The notes beneath the pieces were generated by a model, which made no database searches, was not told where the DNA came from, and worked only from the letters and a program-made list of their open reading frames with translations. From Luteimicrobium album (GTDB taxonomy: Bacteria > Actinomycetota > Actinomycetes > Actinomycetales > Cellulomonadaceae), in contig NZ_BSUK01000001.1 in assembly GCF_030161555.1 (NCBI RefSeq), positions 2,418,001 to 2,482,000 of the forward strand: a stretch of 64,000 nucleotides of DNA. Direction: 5' to 3'. Below, piece by piece: positions 37,233 through 46,342 of the stretch (the stretch's first letter is position 1; every line of letters starts with the position of its first letter). A program made the position numbers and the translations under genes.

Positions 37233-37916
37233 ATGGCGTGGCCCGACGGACGTGACCAGGACCGCCTTCGCGGCCCGCGACGCAGCGTGACGGTGACGGG
37301 GGAGGGCACCGCGAGCGGCGTGCCGGACGTCGTCGTCGCGGAGTTGGGCACCGAGGCCGTCTCGCCCGACGTCCAGGCCGCGCTCGACGCGGCGACGTCG
37401 GGGCTCGTGGCGCTGCGCGACGCACTCACGGCGGCAGGAGTGGACGCCGTCGACATCCGCACCTCACAGACGTCGACGTGGACGGAGCGGGCCGTGCCGG
37501 CCCCCGTGGCGAGCCTGCGGTCCGCGCCGCAGCTGGAGTCTGCCTCCCGGACGACCGCGCAGGCGACCCTGCGCGTGGTGCTCCGTGACGCGGCCGGCGC
37601 GGGCGCCGTCGTGCGCGATGCTCTCGCGGCTGCAGGCTCGGTGGCGCGTCTGGAGTCGCTCTCGACGGCGCTGTCCGACGTCGGTCCGCTGGCCCAGCAG
37701 GCTCGCGAGGCCGCGTTCCTCGACGCTCGCGCACGTGCTGAGCAGTACGCGGGGCTCGCGGGCAAGACGCTCGGCGACGTGCTGGACGTGCGGGAGGAAT
37801 CGGGCCCCGGCGCACCGGCGCCGCGAGCGCTCAAGGCCTCGGCGGCGATGGTGCTCGAGCCCGGTCAGCACGAGGTCAAGGCGTCCGTCACCGTCCGGTG
37901 GGCGTTCGCGGACTGA
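37233..37916 (+). CDS. SIMPL-domain (DUF541) protein
   Basis: The 227-residue protein belongs to the SIMPL/DUF541 family, seen as GTASGVPDVVVAELG at the start and VTVRWAF at the end, with a central SVARLESLSTALSD segment. Many members are exported, but this one has no clear signal peptide, as in actinobacterial relatives. The molecular function is not known; some homologues affect stress responses. It starts 91 bases after prs and may be cotranscribed. It ends three bases before the stop of the convergent esterase gene. Confidence 0.85.
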   Translation: MAWPDGRDQDRLRGPRRSVTVTGEGTASGVPDVVVAELGTEAVSPDVQAALDAATSGLVALRDALTAAGVDAVDIRTSQTSTWTERAVPAPVASLRSAPQLESASRTTAQATLRVVLRDAAGAGAVVRDALAAAGSVARLESLSTALSDVGPLAQQAREAAFLDARARAEQYAGLAGKTLGDVLDVREESGPGAPAPRALKASAAMVLEPGQHEVKASVTVRWAFAD

Positions 37917-37919
37917 GCC

Positions 37920-39040
37920 TCACGCCTTGCCGGACGTGTGCGCGTCAAGGAACGCGAGCGTTCGCTCGAGCGAGGTTTGCGCGGCGTCGAGGCGCAGATC
38001 AAACTGGTACTCGTGGGGCGGCTTCTCCGACGAGGTCGGGTCGGTGTAGTCGTCCGGGACGAAGAGCGTGTCGACCTGCGTCCCGGCTTCCGCGAGCCGC
38101 TGCGCGTACAGCTTGCCGCCGGTCGTCAGCGGGTCGCCGTTCCCGCCCGAGAGGTACACGGGCGGGAACCCGGGGTAGACGTGGTCGACGAGCGAGAGCG
38201 TCGATGTGAGCGGGTCGTCCAGGTAGTCCCTCTTCCCGAGGTACGACCAGCCGATCGTGTGCGCAGCCCAGCCGAGGAGGCCGGAGGGGCCGTCCACGAT
38301 GCTCAGGTCGTACGGTCCGCAGTTCAGCAGGAGGCCACGGATCGCCTCGGCGGGCACGCTCCCCGTGACACCGACCTCCTCGCCGTACGCCTCGTGGGTC
38401 AGGACCGTCGCCGCCTGGGCGGCGAGGCTGGCCCCGCCGAGTCGCCGGCGAGGACGAGCTGGTCCGGGTCGACGTGGTCGGGCGGGTCGGTGTGCAGGAA
38501 GGCCAGTGCGTCGAGGACCTGCTGGAGCTGGCACGGGTAGTGCGCGGCTGGTGCGAGCGTGTAGTCCGGCACGACGACGGTGTAGCCCTTGTCGGCGAGG
38601 ATCCGCGCCCACGTCGCGGTCCCGGACTTGTTCCCAGCCAGCCAGCCGCCACCGTGGAACCACACGATCGTCGGGAGTCGGGTGTCCGTCCCGACGACAC
38701 CCGCCGGGGTGTACACGTCGAGCTGCCCGTCGGGGTCGCTGTGGCGGTAGGTGACGTCCTTGGTACGCAGGACGGCACCGGGGTCGGGCGCGAACCGCTG
38801 CAGCACCTTGTCGGTCTGCTCGCCACCGCGGTCGAACGTCGAGCGGATGAGGAGCGCGCCCGGCCACACGTTCGTGGAGAGCACGACGACCGCGAGCACC
38901 ACGAACGCCGACAGGGCGCCGGCGAGCCAGACGAGGATCCGCGCGGTGAGGTGGCGGTGGCGGCGGCCGCGGCCCGGGACGATCTCCACGGTCCGAAGAG
39001 TAGAGCGTCCCGGTGCAGGACCACGGTCCGCCGCGCTCAT
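37920..39040 (-). CDS. membrane-anchored alpha/beta hydrolase, HSL-type esterase (frameshift)
   Basis: An N-terminal helix (ILVWLAGALSAFVVLAVVVL) anchors an esterase of about 373 residues, probably outside the membrane. The oxyanion motif HGGGW and the nucleophile elbow GDSAGAS (Ser catalytic) mark the hormone-sensitive lipase family; the acid/base residues lie in FVPDDYTD and PHEYQFD. One base is missing in 38432-38435, after which GDSAGASLAAQ is restored. Its substrate is unknown. It lies in a minus-strand pair with the following unknown membrane protein gene. Confidence 0.85.
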
Positions 39041-39048
39041 CGCGAGTG

Positions 39049-41508
39049 TCACACCGTGGCGTCCGACGAGGCCCGCACCGGAGCGGTCCCCGAGGTCCGT
39101 GGCAGGCCGAGCCAGTCGGCGAGCGCCGCGTCGAGGCCGGGCCGCACCATGAGGTGCGTCCGGAGCGCGGCGACGACCTCCTCGACGAGCCGCTCGCCCT
39201 CGGCGGTGCCGCGCAGCCGTGCGAGCGCGTGCCGGGAGGCGCATCCTCGACGGAGCAGCACGTGCAGGACCTCGATCGCGATCGGGTCGGCGAGGGCTTC
39301 TCCGCGCGGTCCCGAGGGCACGGGCACGTCGGGTCCGAGCCCGTAGGGCGGCGCGGTCTGGCCGCGGAGCGCAGCGAGCTCGAGGATCGCCGAGACCTCT
39401 GCGGTGTGCGCCCCGGTCAGCTCGGCCAGCTCGTCGGCGTCGCGCACCTCGATCTCACGAGCAGTCGTGAGCCCGGCCCCTCGCAGACGGTCGGCGAATG
39501 GGGCCACGACGAGCAGGTCGAGGAAGTCGGTTCGCGATTCCAGGCCCAAGGCGTACCAGAACGACGGGTCGGCGCGGATCCCGGCGAGCTGCGGGTCGCT
39601 GACGGCCCAGCTCCGAAACGTCGGGTCCTGGGTCGCGAGCCCGAGCGCGTGCAACGCTTCGGCGCGATCCTTGCGCGAGGGTGTGGGCTTGGAGGCGTAA
39701 TAGCACCCAAGGTTGTAGAGGGTCTTCGTCCCGTAGGCGCCTGCGGGTGCGTCCTGGCGGTCGGCGCCCCGTGCTCCTCGTCTCAACCGCCGGGTGGGAC
39801 GTCTGGCGGCGTCGAGCTCGGCGGACTCGAGGTGGGTGATGCCGACGTGCAAGGCCTGGACCTGGTCGGGGTTCGGTGGACGCAGGTGTCGACGTCGGTC
39901 GGGCTCCGCGGCATTCTTCGCGGCGACGTACCGTTCGAGCGCTCCGACGTACGCGCGCACGGTGCGCGCGAGCGGGAGTGCCGTCCTACCCATGTCGAAG
40001 GCGAGCCGTACCCGGGTGCTGCGGGGATCCACCCGGTCGACGGCGCGTAGGAGCCGCGTCGCGTCCGCGAGCGCCGTCTGCCAGGCGTCGTCGACCGGGC
40101 TCTTCGGCTCCCGTGCGTCCTCCGCGCTCGCGAAGCGCGCGTTGATGGACAAGGAGAGGCAGGTGTAGAGCGCCCGTAGCCGCAGGGACTCGAAGCCGGG
40201 TCGCCGCAGCACGCCGTCCCGTGCGAGGAGCTCGTCGAGCCAGCGCCGGTAGCGGGCGAGCTCGCGGGGCGTGGTCGCGTACCGCTCGCAGGCGCGCCGG
40301 AAGCTGAGCTGCGCCAGCCAGCTCCCGGGGTCCAGCTCGACGGCGCGGGCGAGCAGACGGCGCTGGATCGCGAGCTGCTGCTTGCCGCCGTAGCGGGTCG
40401 AGGCGAGGTCGTAGAGCCCGAGGCTGCGCCACTCGGACGCGCCGCAGAGCCCGGCGAACTCGCGCGGGCGGTAACGCGCGAGGGTCACGACGATCAGGGC
40501 GGCCACGAAGCGGTGGAGGTCGGTCTTCCCTGCGTCCGGATCGAGATCGAGCAGCCCGGTCTCCGCGAGCAGGAGCTGTCGGTCGACCACGGCCGAGGCG
40601 GCCTGGCGCCCGTTGCGGGTCAGGACGACGGACACCGTGTCCTGGTCGAGAGCGTTGACGTCGGCCCGCCAGGGCGTGGTCCCGAAGAGGCCCTGGACGA
40701 TGCGCACGGCGGCCTGGACGAGCTTGCTCTCTGGCAGGTCGCCGAGGACGGACCCGACCAGGGCTGACGTGTCGGTCCCTCGAGGCAGCTCGAGGCCGCG
40801 AGGGCTCGACGCCCCGAGGTCGGCGACGCGCGCGGCGATGTGGGCCGCGGCCGACGTGGCAGAGGTTCCGTCGTCCGTCGCGGCGTCGATGGTCAGTCGC
40901 AGCCGCGAGCCCAGCCAGGTACCGAGCAGCCCGGCGGCCGCGAGCGCGGCACCGAGCGAGCCGAAGACCGCGAGCCAGCGGCCACGTCCGAGGCCGGGGA
41001 GCCACAGCACGAGGGCCAGCGACGCGGCGCACGCGAGTGCGAGCCCCGCCACGACCTGAGACCTGCGCCAGAAGCGCGGCCACGCGACCAGGTCGACCCA
41101 CGAGTCCGGATCCTGCCTGCGGGCGGCTCGCGCGCGGCGGACGGTGCGGTAGACCGGCGTCGACCCGCACCGCGCGCGCAGCCGCGCCGGAGTCCCTGTC
41201 GGCTCGGTGCGCGGCGCGTCCCCGGCATTGCCCGCTGCGGTGGACGTCGGCGGTTCGTCCGCGGACGACGGCACACGGTCCCAGACTCCGACGCGCTCGC
41301 GCGGCAGCGGCATGACCACCGGCACGAGCCGGGCGAGCACCAGGATCGCGAAGAAGACGCACAGCGCAGGCACGGTGACGTCGCGTGCGGGCGCCACGTA
41401 GCTGGCGTAGAAGTCCGCCCAGCGGTCGGAGAACGCGCACGGACCGGTCGGCTCGCCGCACTTCGACGCGGCCGAGACCAGCGCGACCTGCAGGGACATC
41501 GCGTCCAT
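39049..41508 (-). CDS. unknown large membrane protein with TPR-like C-terminal region
   Basis: I do not recognise this 819-residue protein. An N-terminal helix (VPALCVFFAILVLARLVP), a basic loop of about 110 residues ([14 protein letters not shown]), and two close helices (about 155-207) give three membrane passes. The remaining 600 residues look soluble and helical, with repeated TPR-like spacing (ARAVELDPGSWLAQLSFRRAC; LYNLGCYYAS) and a C-terminal helix-hairpin-like LAELTGAHTAEVSAILE. The start is chosen at the ATG of MDAMSLQ; codons before that have no family-like sequence. It ends eight bases before the esterase ATG, so they may act together. Confidence 0.6.
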   Translation of the reverse strand: MDAMSLQVALVSAASKCGEPTGPCAFSDRWADFYASYVAPARDVTVPALCVFFAILVLARLVPVVMPLPRERVGVWDRVPSSADEPPTSTAAGNAGDAPRTEPTGTPARLRARCGSTPVYRTVRRARAARRQDPDSWVDLVAWPRFWRRSQVVAGLALACAASLALVLWLPGLGRGRWLAVFGSLGAALAAAGLLGTWLGSRLRLTIDAATDDGTSATSAAAHIAARVADLGASSPRGLELPRGTDTSALVGSVLGDLPESKLVQAAVRIVQGLFGTTPWRADVNALDQDTVSVVLTRNGRQAASAVVDRQLLLAETGLLDLDPDAGKTDLHRFVAALIVVTLARYRPREFAGLCGASEWRSLGLYDLASTRYGGKQQLAIQRRLLARAVELDPGSWLAQLSFRRACERYATTPRELARYRRWLDELLARDGVLRRPGFESLRLRALYTCLSLSINARFASAEDAREPKSPVDDAWQTALADATRLLRAVDRVDPRSTRVRLAFDMGRTALPLARTVRAYVGALERYVAAKNAAEPDRRRHLRPPNPDQVQALHVGITHLESAELDAARRPTRRLRRGARGADRQDAPAGAYGTKTLYNLGCYYASKPTPSRKDRAEALHALGLATQDPTFRSWAVSDPQLAGIRADPSFWYALGLESRTDFLDLLVVAPFADRLRGAGLTTAREIEVRDADELAELTGAHTAEVSAILELAALRGQTAPPYGLGPDVPVPSGPRGEALADPIAIEVLHVLLRRGCASRHALARLRGTAEGERLVEEVVAALRTHLMVRPGLDAALADWLGLPRTSGTAPVRASSDATV

Positions 41509-41901
41509 GACTCGAATGTGCGCCCGCGGGTCCGCGTGCGTACCGCCACGGCGAGATTTCACCCGCCCGTCGCGGGTTTCGTCGGCGGCGGCGCGACCGG
41601 TACAGTGGTCAGGTTGCCTCGGCGAGGGACGTCTGACGGGCCGGCAGCTCGCGAGAGCATGAGAGCCCGTCATCACACAACATCGGAATCCTGGTACCGC
41701 TCCAGGCTCTCCGGCGTCCGTGATCGACACAGGCGGCGTGCACGCGCGCGTCCGTCATGCGTCCCGCGCCGATGCAGCCGCCGTCCGGACGGACGCCCGT
41801 GGCAGCAGCCCTCTCTGCACGCCGCGGTCCATCGTCCTCCGGACGAAGCCGTCCGCACCCCACTGGCGGTCGGCCCGCACAGCACTGGAGAGAAGAACCT
41901 C
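41509..41901. other. long rplY leader and divergent promoter region
   Basis: No gene is visible in these 393 bp between the divergent unknown membrane protein and rplY. A TACAGT -10-like box at 41601-41606 would give a leader of about 290 bases before the rplY ATG. The end GGAGAGAAG acts as its ribosome binding site. I could not match the leader to a known L25 autoregulatory RNA. Confidence 0.45.
41601..41606 (+). promoter_or_regulatory. possible rplY -10 box
   Basis: TACAGT preceded by CGG fits an actinobacterial housekeeping sigma -10. A matching -35 is not clear. If used, transcription begins about 290 bases before rplY. Confidence 0.3.
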
Positions 41902-42510
41902 ATGTCCGAGACGAAGCTCGTCGCCCAGACCCGCACCGAGTTCGGCAAGGGTGCCGCCCGCCGCCTGCGCCGCGCCGGCCAGGTGCCCGCCGTCATCTAC
42001 GGCCACGGCGCCGACCCGCTGCACGTCGCCCTGCCGGGCCACGACACGATGCTCGCGCTCAAGCACTCGAACGCGCTCCTCGAGCTCGACGTCGACGGCA
42101 CCGAGCACCTCGCCGTGGCCAAGGAGGTCCAGCGCGACCCGGTCAAGGACGTCATCGAGCACGTCGACCTCATCACGGTCAAGCGCGGCGAGAAGATCAC
42201 CGTCGAGATCCAGGTCGTCGTCGAGGGCGAGTCCGCCCCGGGCACCACGCACCTGCAGGACGCCACGCACCTCCAGCTCGAGGTCGAGGCCACGCATATC
42301 CCCGAGTCCGTCACGGTCTCGATCGAGGGTCTCGAGGACGGCGCGAAGGTCCACGCCGCCGACGTCGCCCTCCCGACGGGCGCGACCCTCGTGTCGGACC
42401 CCGAGACGCTCGTCGTCGCCGTCAACGAGGCCCGTGCGACCGAGGTGGAGGAGACCGAGGAGGCCGCCGAGGGCGAGGCCGCCGCGGCCGAGGAGACCAC
42501 GGAGGCCTGA
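41902..42510 (+). CDS. rplY: 50S ribosomal protein L25 / general stress protein Ctc
   Basis: L25 binds 5S rRNA in the large ribosomal subunit. This 202-residue protein is the long Ctc form, with an N-terminal L25 domain (RTEFGKGAARRLRRAGQVPAVIYG), the C-terminal TL5-like domain (HLQLEVEATHIPESVTVSIEGL), and an acidic Glu/Ala tail. It precedes pth, the usual actinobacterial order. A strong hairpin follows its stop. Intact frame. Confidence 0.97.
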   Translation: MSETKLVAQTRTEFGKGAARRLRRAGQVPAVIYGHGADPLHVALPGHDTMLALKHSNALLELDVDGTEHLAVAKEVQRDPVKDVIEHVDLITVKRGEKITVEIQVVVEGESAPGTTHLQDATHLQLEVEATHIPESVTVSIEGLEDGAKVHAADVALPTGATLVSDPETLVVAVNEARATEVEETEEAAEGEAAAAEETTEA

Positions 42511-42528
42511 GCCTCCCGCTCACGCACC

Positions 42529-42578
42529 ACGCACGACGGCGCCCGGTACCCTGCGAGGGGCCGGGCGCCGTCGTGCGT
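42529..42578 (+). terminator. strong hairpin between rplY and pth
   Basis: ACGCACGACGGCGCCCGG pairs perfectly over 18 bp with CCGGGCGCCGTCGTGCGT around a 14-base loop. It lies 18 bases after the rplY stop and can terminate its transcript. There is no T tract. Confidence 0.8.
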
Positions 42579-42625
42579 CCCCGCCCGTCCCGCGCCGGGG
42601 CGAGCCACGATCAGGAGGATGACGC

Positions 42626-43229
42626 ATGGCGGACCGTTGGCTCGTCGTCGGGCTCGGGAACCCCGGGACCCGGTACGCGGGCAACCGGCACAACGTCGGC
42701 CAGATGGTGCTCGACGAGCTCGCCCGCCGCGCCGGCACGACGTTCGCCGCGCACAAGGGCTCGCACGGCCTCGCCCTCGCCGGCGAGGGGCGCCTCGGGA
42801 CGCTGCCCGGGGAGCGCCCGGTCCGCGGGTCGTGCTCGCCAAGCCGACGTCGTACATGAACACGTCCGGCGGCGCCGTGAGCGCGCTCGCGAAGTACTAC
42901 GACGTGGCCCCCGAGAACGTCGTCATGGTCCACGACGAGATGGACATCCCGTTCGGGGACCTCAAGCTCAAGATCGGTGGCGGCGAGGGCGGGCACAACG
43001 GCCTCCGCGACACCACCAAGGCCCTCGGCACCAAGGACTACGTGCGGGTGAGAGTGGGCGTCGGGCGTCCCCCGGGCGCACGGATCCGGCAGACTACGTG
43101 CTCAAGGACTTCTCGCCGGCGGAGAAGAAGGAGCTCCCGTTCCTGCTCGACGACGCCGCCGACGCCGTGGAGATGGTCCTCACCCAGGGGCTGCTCGCAG
43201 CACAGGGCAAGTTCCACACGAAGGGCTGA
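42626..43229 (+). CDS. pth: peptidyl-tRNA hydrolase (two frameshifts)
   Basis: Pth recycles tRNA from peptidyl-tRNA released early by ribosomes. The repaired protein of about 201 residues has [22 protein letters not shown] with catalytic His in the NRHN segment, [24 protein letters not shown] and [12 protein letters not shown]. One base is missing at 42820-42821 ([11 protein letters not shown]) and one at 43074-43076 ([13 protein letters not shown]). An AGGAGG site precedes the ATG. The essential role makes true disruption unlikely. The next gene starts two bases after its stop. Confidence 0.95.
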
Positions 43230-43231
43230 GG

Positions 43232-44422
43232 ATGACCGACGGGGTGGCGCTCGCGCACGACTACGCGACGCAGCGTGGCGGTGCGGAGCGGGTGGTCCTG
43301 CTGCTCGCCGAGGCCTTTCCCGGCTCGCCGCTGTACACCACCCTCTACGACCCCGCGGGCACCTTTCCCGAGTTCGCGGGGCTCGACGTGCGCACGTCCT
43401 ACCTCAACAGGGTCGGGCCGCTGCGCCGGTCGCACCGGATGGCCCTGCCGCTGCTGGCGTCGGCCGTGGCCACGCACCGCGTCCACGCCGACGTCCTCGT
43501 CGCCAGCTCGACGGGGTGGGCGCACGGCTACCGCGGCGCGCGGCGCACCGTCGTCTACTGCCACGCCCCGGCCCGCTGGCTGTACCAGCGGGACCGCTAC
43601 CTGTCAGGGGACGAGGGCGCCCGCGCGTCCGACCGGGCGCGCCGGTTCGTCGCCGGCGCCGCGCTCGGCGTCCTCGCTCCGGGGCTTCGCGCGTGGGACC
43701 GTCGGGCTGCCCAGCGCGCCGACCGCTACCTGGCGAACTCCACGGTCACCGCGCGCGCCGTCCGGGAGGCCTACGGGATCGAGGCCGAGGTCGTCCCCCC
43801 GCCACCCGCCCTCCTGCCCGACGACGGCGCCACGCGTCCGGTCGAGGGCGTCGCCCCGGGGTTCCTCCTGTGCGTGGCCCGGCTGCTGCCCTACAAGAAC
43901 GTCGACGCCGTGATCGGTGCGGTGCGCGAGCTCGGGGACCGGCGGCTCGTCGTGGTCGGGGACGGTCCCGACCGGGCGCGGCTCGAGGGCCTCGCCCGGG
44001 CCGCGGGGGCCGTGCCGTCGTCGGGCGGGGGAGCTGCCCGGACGCCCGACGGCGTCGGGGAGCCTCGGGTGCGCCTGCTCGGCCGGGTCGACGATGCGAC
44101 GTTGCGGTGGCTCTACGCCAACACCTCCGCGCTCGTCGCTGCGTCCTACGAGGACTACGGGCTCTCACCGCTCGAGGCCGGGGCGTTCGGAGCACCGTCC
44201 GTCGTCCTGCGCGACGGCGGGTACCTCGACACCGTCGCCGACGCCGTGACCGGCACCTTCTTCGACCGGCCGGATCCTGTGGAGATCGCGCACGCGATCG
44301 AGGAAGCCGCCAGGACGCCGTGGGATGATCAGGCGCTCGCGGCCCACGTGGCCCGCTTCGGGACCGGGCGATTTCTGGACAGAATCCGCGCGGTCGTGGA
44401 GCACGAGCGTCATGATGGGTAG
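43232..44422 (+). CDS. GT4-family glycosyltransferase
   Basis: This cytosolic GT-B enzyme of about 396 residues transfers a sugar from a nucleotide donor. The N-terminal domain starts with [18 protein letters not shown], and the C-terminal domain has [24 protein letters not shown] and the [17 protein letters not shown] motif with the EX7E-type donor site. It is close to WbaZ/mannosyltransferase group members. It starts two bases after pth and opens the glycan locus; a Wzz-like gene follows after 48 bases. Confidence 0.9.
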   Translation: MTDGVALAHDYATQRGGAERVVLLLAEAFPGSPLYTTLYDPAGTFPEFAGLDVRTSYLNRVGPLRRSHRMALPLLASAVATHRVHADVLVASSTGWAHGYRGARRTVVYCHAPARWLYQRDRYLSGDEGARASDRARRFVAGAALGVLAPGLRAWDRRAAQRADRYLANSTVTARAVREAYGIEAEVVPPPPALLPDDGATRPVEGVAPGFLLCVARLLPYKNVDAVIGAVRELGDRRLVVVGDGPDRARLEGLARAAGAVPSSGGGAARTPDGVGEPRVRLLGRVDDATLRWLYANTSALVAASYEDYGLSPLEAGAFGAPSVVLRDGGYLDTVADAVTGTFFDRPDPVEIAHAIEEAARTPWDDQALAAHVARFGTGRFLDRIRAVVEHERHDG

Positions 44423-44470
44423 ACGGGGCCGCGAAGGCTCGTCGAGAAGCTCCAGAAGGCGAGGCTGCGC

Positions 44471-46342
44471 GTGACGGTCCGCGAGTTCCTGCGCACGGTG
44501 TGGGACGGTAAGTGGTACGTGCTGGCCGCCGTCGTGATCGTCATGGTCGCGGCCCTGCTCTACCTCAACCGACAGGTCACGACGTATCAGGCCGGTGCGA
44601 CCGTGCAGCTCAACTCGGTGCAGGCGGGCGGCGGGGACCAGGGCGGGACCGCGGTGACGGCGAACCCGGACCCGACGCTGGTCACGTCGACAGCTGTCGC
44701 GCAGGCCGCGGCCCAGGACGTCGGAGGCGGCGCCAACCCGCAGGAGCTCGCCTCCCGGATCGCCGCGAGCTACGACTCCGAGACGCTCGTCATGACGATC
44801 CAGGCGAAGGATGCCGGCCCTCTGCGGGCCGCGACCCTCGCCAACGCGTTCGCCAAGGCGTACGTGGCCTACCTCCCCACGATCGTCGAGCAGCAGGCGG
44901 ACAAGCTCTCGAAGCAGATGGATGCCGCCAGCAAGCAGATCACGGACGCCCAGGCGACGTTGCGCAAGGACAAGAACGACCCCAAGGCCAAGGCGCTGCA
45001 GTCGTCGGGCACCGAGACGCTGAACAACCTCACGCGGACGTGGTCGGCGTACGGGTCGTTGAGCCCGCCCGGGCAGGTCGCCCAGCAGGCGACGTCTGGG
45101 GTGCCGCTCGGGCTCGGACGCGACAGCGTGCTCGCCCTCTCGTTCCTCGCCGGACTCGCCGCGGGCGTCGGGCTCGCGTTCGCGCGACGCGGGGTGGACT
45201 TCCGGCTACGGACCGTCGAGCAGGCCGCCGAGATCGCCGACGCGCCGGTGCTCGCCGAGATCGACGGTGTCAGACGGGCCCTCAAGGACGCGACGCACCA
45301 CGGCCGCCTTCCGGTCGCGAGCCGCGTCGCCACACCCTACACCGAGTCCATCCGCGAGCTCCGCACCGCGGTCCAGGTGTCCGCGCTGCAGCACGACCGG
45401 ATCTCCGTTGTCGTCACGGCCGCCGACCCGAGCGCGCCCCGCTCCTTCATCGCGGCGAACCTCGCGGCGTCGTGGGCGCTGTCCGGGCGGCGCACCATCG
45501 CGATGTCCGCGGACATGCGTCGTCCCGAGCTCGACGAGATCCTGCCCGCGCCCGACGACTGGAAGGGCGACCCCCGCGCGCTCCGCCCGACGCGCGTCCC
45601 CAACCTCTCGCTCTTCCCCGTGCCGGACCAGCCGCTCGACCCGGCCGACTTCCTCGCGACCGCCCAGGCCCGCGAGCTCGTCGAGTCCCTGGGGGCTCAG
45701 GCGGACGTGCTCGTGATCGACGCGCCGCCGGTCCTCGCGGCTGCGGACGCGACGATCCTGGGGAGCTACGCGGACGGGGCCGTCCTGGTCGCGAGCGTCG
45801 GGAAGACCGACGAGCTCGTCCTCGTCGAGGCCGTGAAGCGCCTCCGCGTCAACCACGTGCACCTGTCCGGGCTCGCGGTCGCAGGCGTGAAGGGCAGCCG
45901 GCGCATGGCCTACGCGGCGACCTACGGCGAGGCCTCCGCGTCACCGGCCGTCGGTTCGTCCAGCACAGCCACGCCTGCCGTAACGCCGGTCACCGCACCT
46001 TCCGAGCCGGCGTCCGGGACGCGCGCCGAGCGTCGCAGCTCCGTCCCGCAGCGCGACCCGTCCGTACACCAGGCGCCCGCTGCTCAAACCCCTCTTGCCC
46101 GGCCGGGCCCGGTACGCCCCGAGGCTCCGGAGACGACGGCGCCCGTCGCGGGACGTGTGCCGGCACGGCCCGTCCCCGCGACCACCGGTGCCGTGCGCAC
46201 CGCTGCGCCGTCGCTGCGGCAGGGCCGGCCGCGCATCCAGCCCGCCTGGAGCCCCGTGCAGAACCGGCCCCGGACCGGTGCGATCGCCGTCGTCGAGGAG
46301 ACGACGACGGATCGCCCGGCTGCCTCGCCTGACGCGCGGTGA
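44471..46342 (+). CDS. Wzz-like chain-length protein fused to a degenerate BY-kinase domain
   Basis: The protein of 623 residues has two membrane helices (about 16-36 and 221-240) flanking an extracytoplasmic Wzz region with a coiled coil (VEQQADKLSKQMDAASKQI), then a cytosolic BY-kinase-like domain. The P-loop is replaced by AADPSAPRS, with no GKS/T, while Walker A' is SADMRRP and Walker B VLVIDAPP. The C-terminal 130 residues are Pro/Ala-rich and lack the tyrosine cluster. It should steer glycan length or export by conformation rather than phosphorylation. Coupled by GTGA to the next gene. Confidence 0.85.
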   Translation: MTVREFLRTVWDGKWYVLAAVVIVMVAALLYLNRQVTTYQAGATVQLNSVQAGGGDQGGTAVTANPDPTLVTSTAVAQAAAQDVGGGANPQELASRIAASYDSETLVMTIQAKDAGPLRAATLANAFAKAYVAYLPTIVEQQADKLSKQMDAASKQITDAQATLRKDKNDPKAKALQSSGTETLNNLTRTWSAYGSLSPPGQVAQQATSGVPLGLGRDSVLALSFLAGLAAGVGLAFARRGVDFRLRTVEQAAEIADAPVLAEIDGVRRALKDATHHGRLPVASRVATPYTESIRELRTAVQVSALQHDRISVVVTAADPSAPRSFIAANLAASWALSGRRTIAMSADMRRPELDEILPAPDDWKGDPRALRPTRVPNLSLFPVPDQPLDPADFLATAQARELVESLGAQADVLVIDAPPVLAAADATILGSYADGAVLVASVGKTDELVLVEAVKRLRVNHVHLSGLAVAGVKGSRRMAYAATYGEASASPAVGSSSTATPAVTPVTAPSEPASGTRAERRSSVPQRDPSVHQAPAAQTPLARPGPVRPEAPETTAPVAGRVPARPVPATTGAVRTAAPSLRQGRPRIQPAWSPVQNRPRTGAIAVVEETTTDRPAASPDAR

